This document shows positions 62,308 to 64,000 of a stretch of DNA of 64,000 nucleotides, in pieces. The notes below the pieces were generated by a model. It searched no databases. It worked only from the letters and a program-made list of their open reading frames with translations, and was not told the origin of the DNA. The position numbers and the translations under genes are program-made. The first letter of the stretch is position 1, and every line of letters starts with the position of its first letter. This DNA is from Janthinobacterium sp. ROICE36 (lineage in GTDB: Bacteria; Pseudomonadota; Gammaproteobacteria; Burkholderiales; Burkholderiaceae_D), in contig NZ_PEBS01000022.1 in the NCBI RefSeq assembly GCF_002869965.1, positions 1 through 64,000 of the forward strand. The letters are read 5' to 3'.

Positions 62308-63519
62308 TCAATCCTTTGCCATGGCTGCCACTTGCGCCGCGACCAGCTCGGCCGTCGCCGCCGCCAGGGTCCAGCCCAGGTGGCCGTGGCCCGTGTTGTA
62401 GTACACGCCTTGTGCCTTGCCCGGCCCCACTTTCGGCAGCATGGCGGGCAGCATGGGGCGCAGGCCCGCCCACGGAATCACCTTGCGTGTATTCACGTCA
62501 GGAAAACATTGCTCGACCCATGCCAGCAGCGGGCGGATGCGGTCGGCCCGGATGTCGTGGTTGACGCCATTGAATTCCGCCGTGCCCGCCACTCTTAGCC
62601 GGTCTTCGCCCAGGCGGCTGCTGACCAGCTTGGTGGCGTCGTCAAGCAGGCTGACGCACGGAGCCGCCGCGCGGCTGCCTGCGTCATCGAGCTGCACGGT
62701 GATCGAATAGCCTTTCACGGGATACACATTCACATGGTCGCCCAGGGATGCCGCCATGGCGCGGCTGGCCGTGCCTGCGCAGATGACGACGGCGTCGAAC
62801 AGGGTGCTGTCCTCGCCCAAGCTGACGCGCACCTTGCCGTGCTCGCGCGCCAGCGCCGTCACGTGTGCGCCATAGCGGCACGCCACGCCCAGGCGGGCGC
62901 AGGCAGCGGCCAGGCCGCTGGTGAATTTGTGGATGTCGCCCGTGGAATCGCTGTCCGTGTAGTAGCCGCCGTAAAAGTCGCCCGCCAGCGCCGGTTCGAT
63001 GGCGCGCATCTCTTGCGGCGTGACGGCGCGCCGCTGCAAGCCGCCCCGCGCCAGCAGGCGCGACACGCCGGCCGCCCGCTCGAAGCCCGCACGCTCCCGG
63101 TAGATGTGCAAGATGCCGGCGCGGCGGTGATCGAAGTCGATATCTTCTTCTTGCGCCCACGCAAACAGGTGTTCGCGCGCAGCGATCGCCATGCGCGCCG
63201 TGGCGATGGTGTTGCGCTCATAGTCCGGCATGGCGGCGAGAAATTGTGCAAACCAGCTCAGCTTGTGCCAGCTGGGCCAGGGATGCAGCAACAACGGCGC
63301 ATCGCGCCGCGCCATCCATTTCAGGGCGTTCCATAGCGTCGCCTTATGGTTCCACACTTCCGCGTGCGAGGCCGACAATTGCCCGCCATTCGCATACGAC
63401 GTTTCCATGGCCGCATAGCGGTGCCGCTCGACCAGGGTCACGTCCACGCCCCGTTTCGCCAGCGCATACGCTGTCGTCACGCCCGTGATGCCCCCGCCCA
63501 GCACGGCCACGCGCTTCAT
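62308..63519 (-). CDS. D-amino-acid dehydrogenase (DadA-like) flavoprotein
   Basis: A 403-residue FAD-dependent DAO-family enzyme. The FAD motif is VAVLGGGITGVTTAYALAKR (near residue 4), with SYANGGQLSASHAEVW after it. The substrate side includes YYTDSDSTGDIHKF (near 185), and the end AWAGLRPMLPAMLPKVG with NTGHGHLGWTLAAATA is typical of DadA. It oxidises D-amino acids (or similar amines) using the membrane electron chain. Its start overlaps the HxlR stop by four bases. Confidence 0.88.
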   Translation of the reverse strand: MKRVAVLGGGITGVTTAYALAKRGVDVTLVERHRYAAMETSYANGGQLSASHAEVWNHKATLWNALKWMARRDAPLLLHPWPSWHKLSWFAQFLAAMPDYERNTIATARMAIAAREHLFAWAQEEDIDFDHRRAGILHIYRERAGFERAAGVSRLLARGGLQRRAVTPQEMRAIEPALAGDFYGGYYTDSDSTGDIHKFTSGLAAACARLGVACRYGAHVTALAREHGKVRVSLGEDSTLFDAVVICAGTASRAMAASLGDHVNVYPVKGYSITVQLDDAGSRAAAPCVSLLDDATKLVSSRLGEDRLRVAGTAEFNGVNHDIRADRIRPLLAWVEQCFPDVNTRKVIPWAGLRPMLPAMLPKVGPGKAQGVYYNTGHGHLGWTLAAATAELVAAQVAAMAKD

Positions 63520-63968
63520 GGTGGCGACACCTTGTGCACGACGGTATCACCGGCCTGCAAGACGCGGCCATCCTCGGCCAGCACGTTCATGCAGCGCACG
63601 GGCAAGCCTGAACCGCGCTGTCGCAAGGTGGAGTGCGCCTCGTCCGCCGCGAACAATTGCGCCTCGCTCCACTGGCGTAAACCCACCACGACGGGAAACA
63701 GGCCCAGCCCCTTGGCCGTCAGCACGTACTCCTGGTAAGCCGTGCCGTCCGAGGCGGGCGCGACCGTAAAAATGCCCTCTTCCACCAGGGTGTGCAGGCG
63801 GTCGGCCAGGATATTCTTCGCCACGCCCAGGCTTTTCTGGAATTCCCCAAACCGGCGCATGCCGTCGAAGGCGTCGCGCACGATCAGCAGCGACCAGCGT
63901 TCGCCGATCACGTCGAGCGCGCGCGCCACGGGACAGGGGTCGGTTTTCAGGCTTTTGCGCTTGGCCAC
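63516..63968 (-). CDS. HxlR-family transcriptional regulator
   Basis: A 150-residue winged-helix protein: PCPVARALDVIGERWSLLIV, then RDAFDGMRRFGEFQ and VAKNILADRLHTLVEEGIF are the HxlR signature (residues 12-68). The C-terminal 50 residues, with VRCMNVLAEDGRVLQAGD, add a small beta domain. It overlaps the DadA-like gene and probably controls it. The start lies 32 bases from the window edge. Confidence 0.9.
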   Translation of the reverse strand: MAKRKSLKTDPCPVARALDVIGERWSLLIVRDAFDGMRRFGEFQKSLGVAKNILADRLHTLVEEGIFTVAPASDGTAYQEYVLTAKGLGLFPVVVGLRQWSEAQLFAADEAHSTLRQRGSGLPVRCMNVLAEDGRVLQAGDTVVHKVSPP

Positions 63969-64000
63969 GGGCAGTCTCCAGGATTGAGTGGTTGCATTTT

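Overview
The window looks like one contiguous piece of an Oxalobacteraceae (Betaproteobacteria) chromosome, most likely Janthinobacterium, Massilia or Duganella. The evidence is the high-GC coding, the order gyrA - DUF2059 - serC - pheA - hisC - tyrA - aroA - cmk - rpsA - ihfB - lapA - lapB - ugd - rfaE1 on one strand, the divergent ompA/ubiG/gph block, and a tmRNA whose tag reads ANDNSYALAA. No database search was possible; family calls rest on recognised motifs and gene order.

Layout. 1-9.0 kb: the 3' end of an IS630-type transposase, the GTPase YlqF, a histone-deacetylase-like enzyme, and an overlapping moxR - DUF58 - transglutaminase - mltB cluster. 9.0-16.2 kb: an AT-rich leader before a small HTH-like protein, cysM, a cyclic-nucleotide-domain/thioredoxin-reductase-like fusion, an exported M28 peptidase, a decayed phospholipase D gene and an exported helix-hairpin-helix protein with a long Lys/Ala tail. 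16.3-32.4 kb: the long minus-strand housekeeping cluster (heptose and UDP-sugar synthesis, LPS regulators LapA/LapB, IHF, ribosomal protein S1, aromatic amino acid, histidine and serine synthesis, gyrase A). 32.4-35.9 kb: a structured non-coding stretch, ompA-like gene, ubiG, gph and ssrA (tmRNA). 36-46.4 kb: accessory genes, including an HD phosphohydrolase, an antitoxin-like AbrB protein without its toxin, an RsbRD-type histidine kinase, a three-gene KaiC-like ATPase/small protein/hybrid kinase cassette, several small unknown proteins, an SMP-30 lipoprotein and a LysR/SDR divergent pair.

46.4-58.7 kb is the most distinctive region: thirteen minus-strand genes, apparently for uptake and non-phosphorylative breakdown of an L-sugar. 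There is a periplasmic binding protein, permease, ATPase, mutarotase, aldose dehydrogenase (AKR), lactonase, split UxaA dehydratase, an SDR and an FAH-type hydrolase, which fit the L-fucose route to pyruvate and lactate. An LgoD-like L-galactonate dehydrogenase, a UxaB-like reductase and a GntR/FCD regulator fit conversion of L-galactonate to D-altronate. The locus could therefore serve both L-fucose and its 6-hydroxy analogue L-galactose. Two of its genes are out of frame in this sequence: the permease by a single-base loss in a TTTCCC run, and the lactonase by a 13-bp tandem duplication.

58.7-64 kb: a MerR/TipAS regulator with its own operator, an exported protein of unknown role, a chimera joining a shortened DJ-1-type regulator to the tail of an M24 peptidase, a DadA-like amino-acid dehydrogenase and an HxlR regulator. 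Intergenic space carries several large palindromes.
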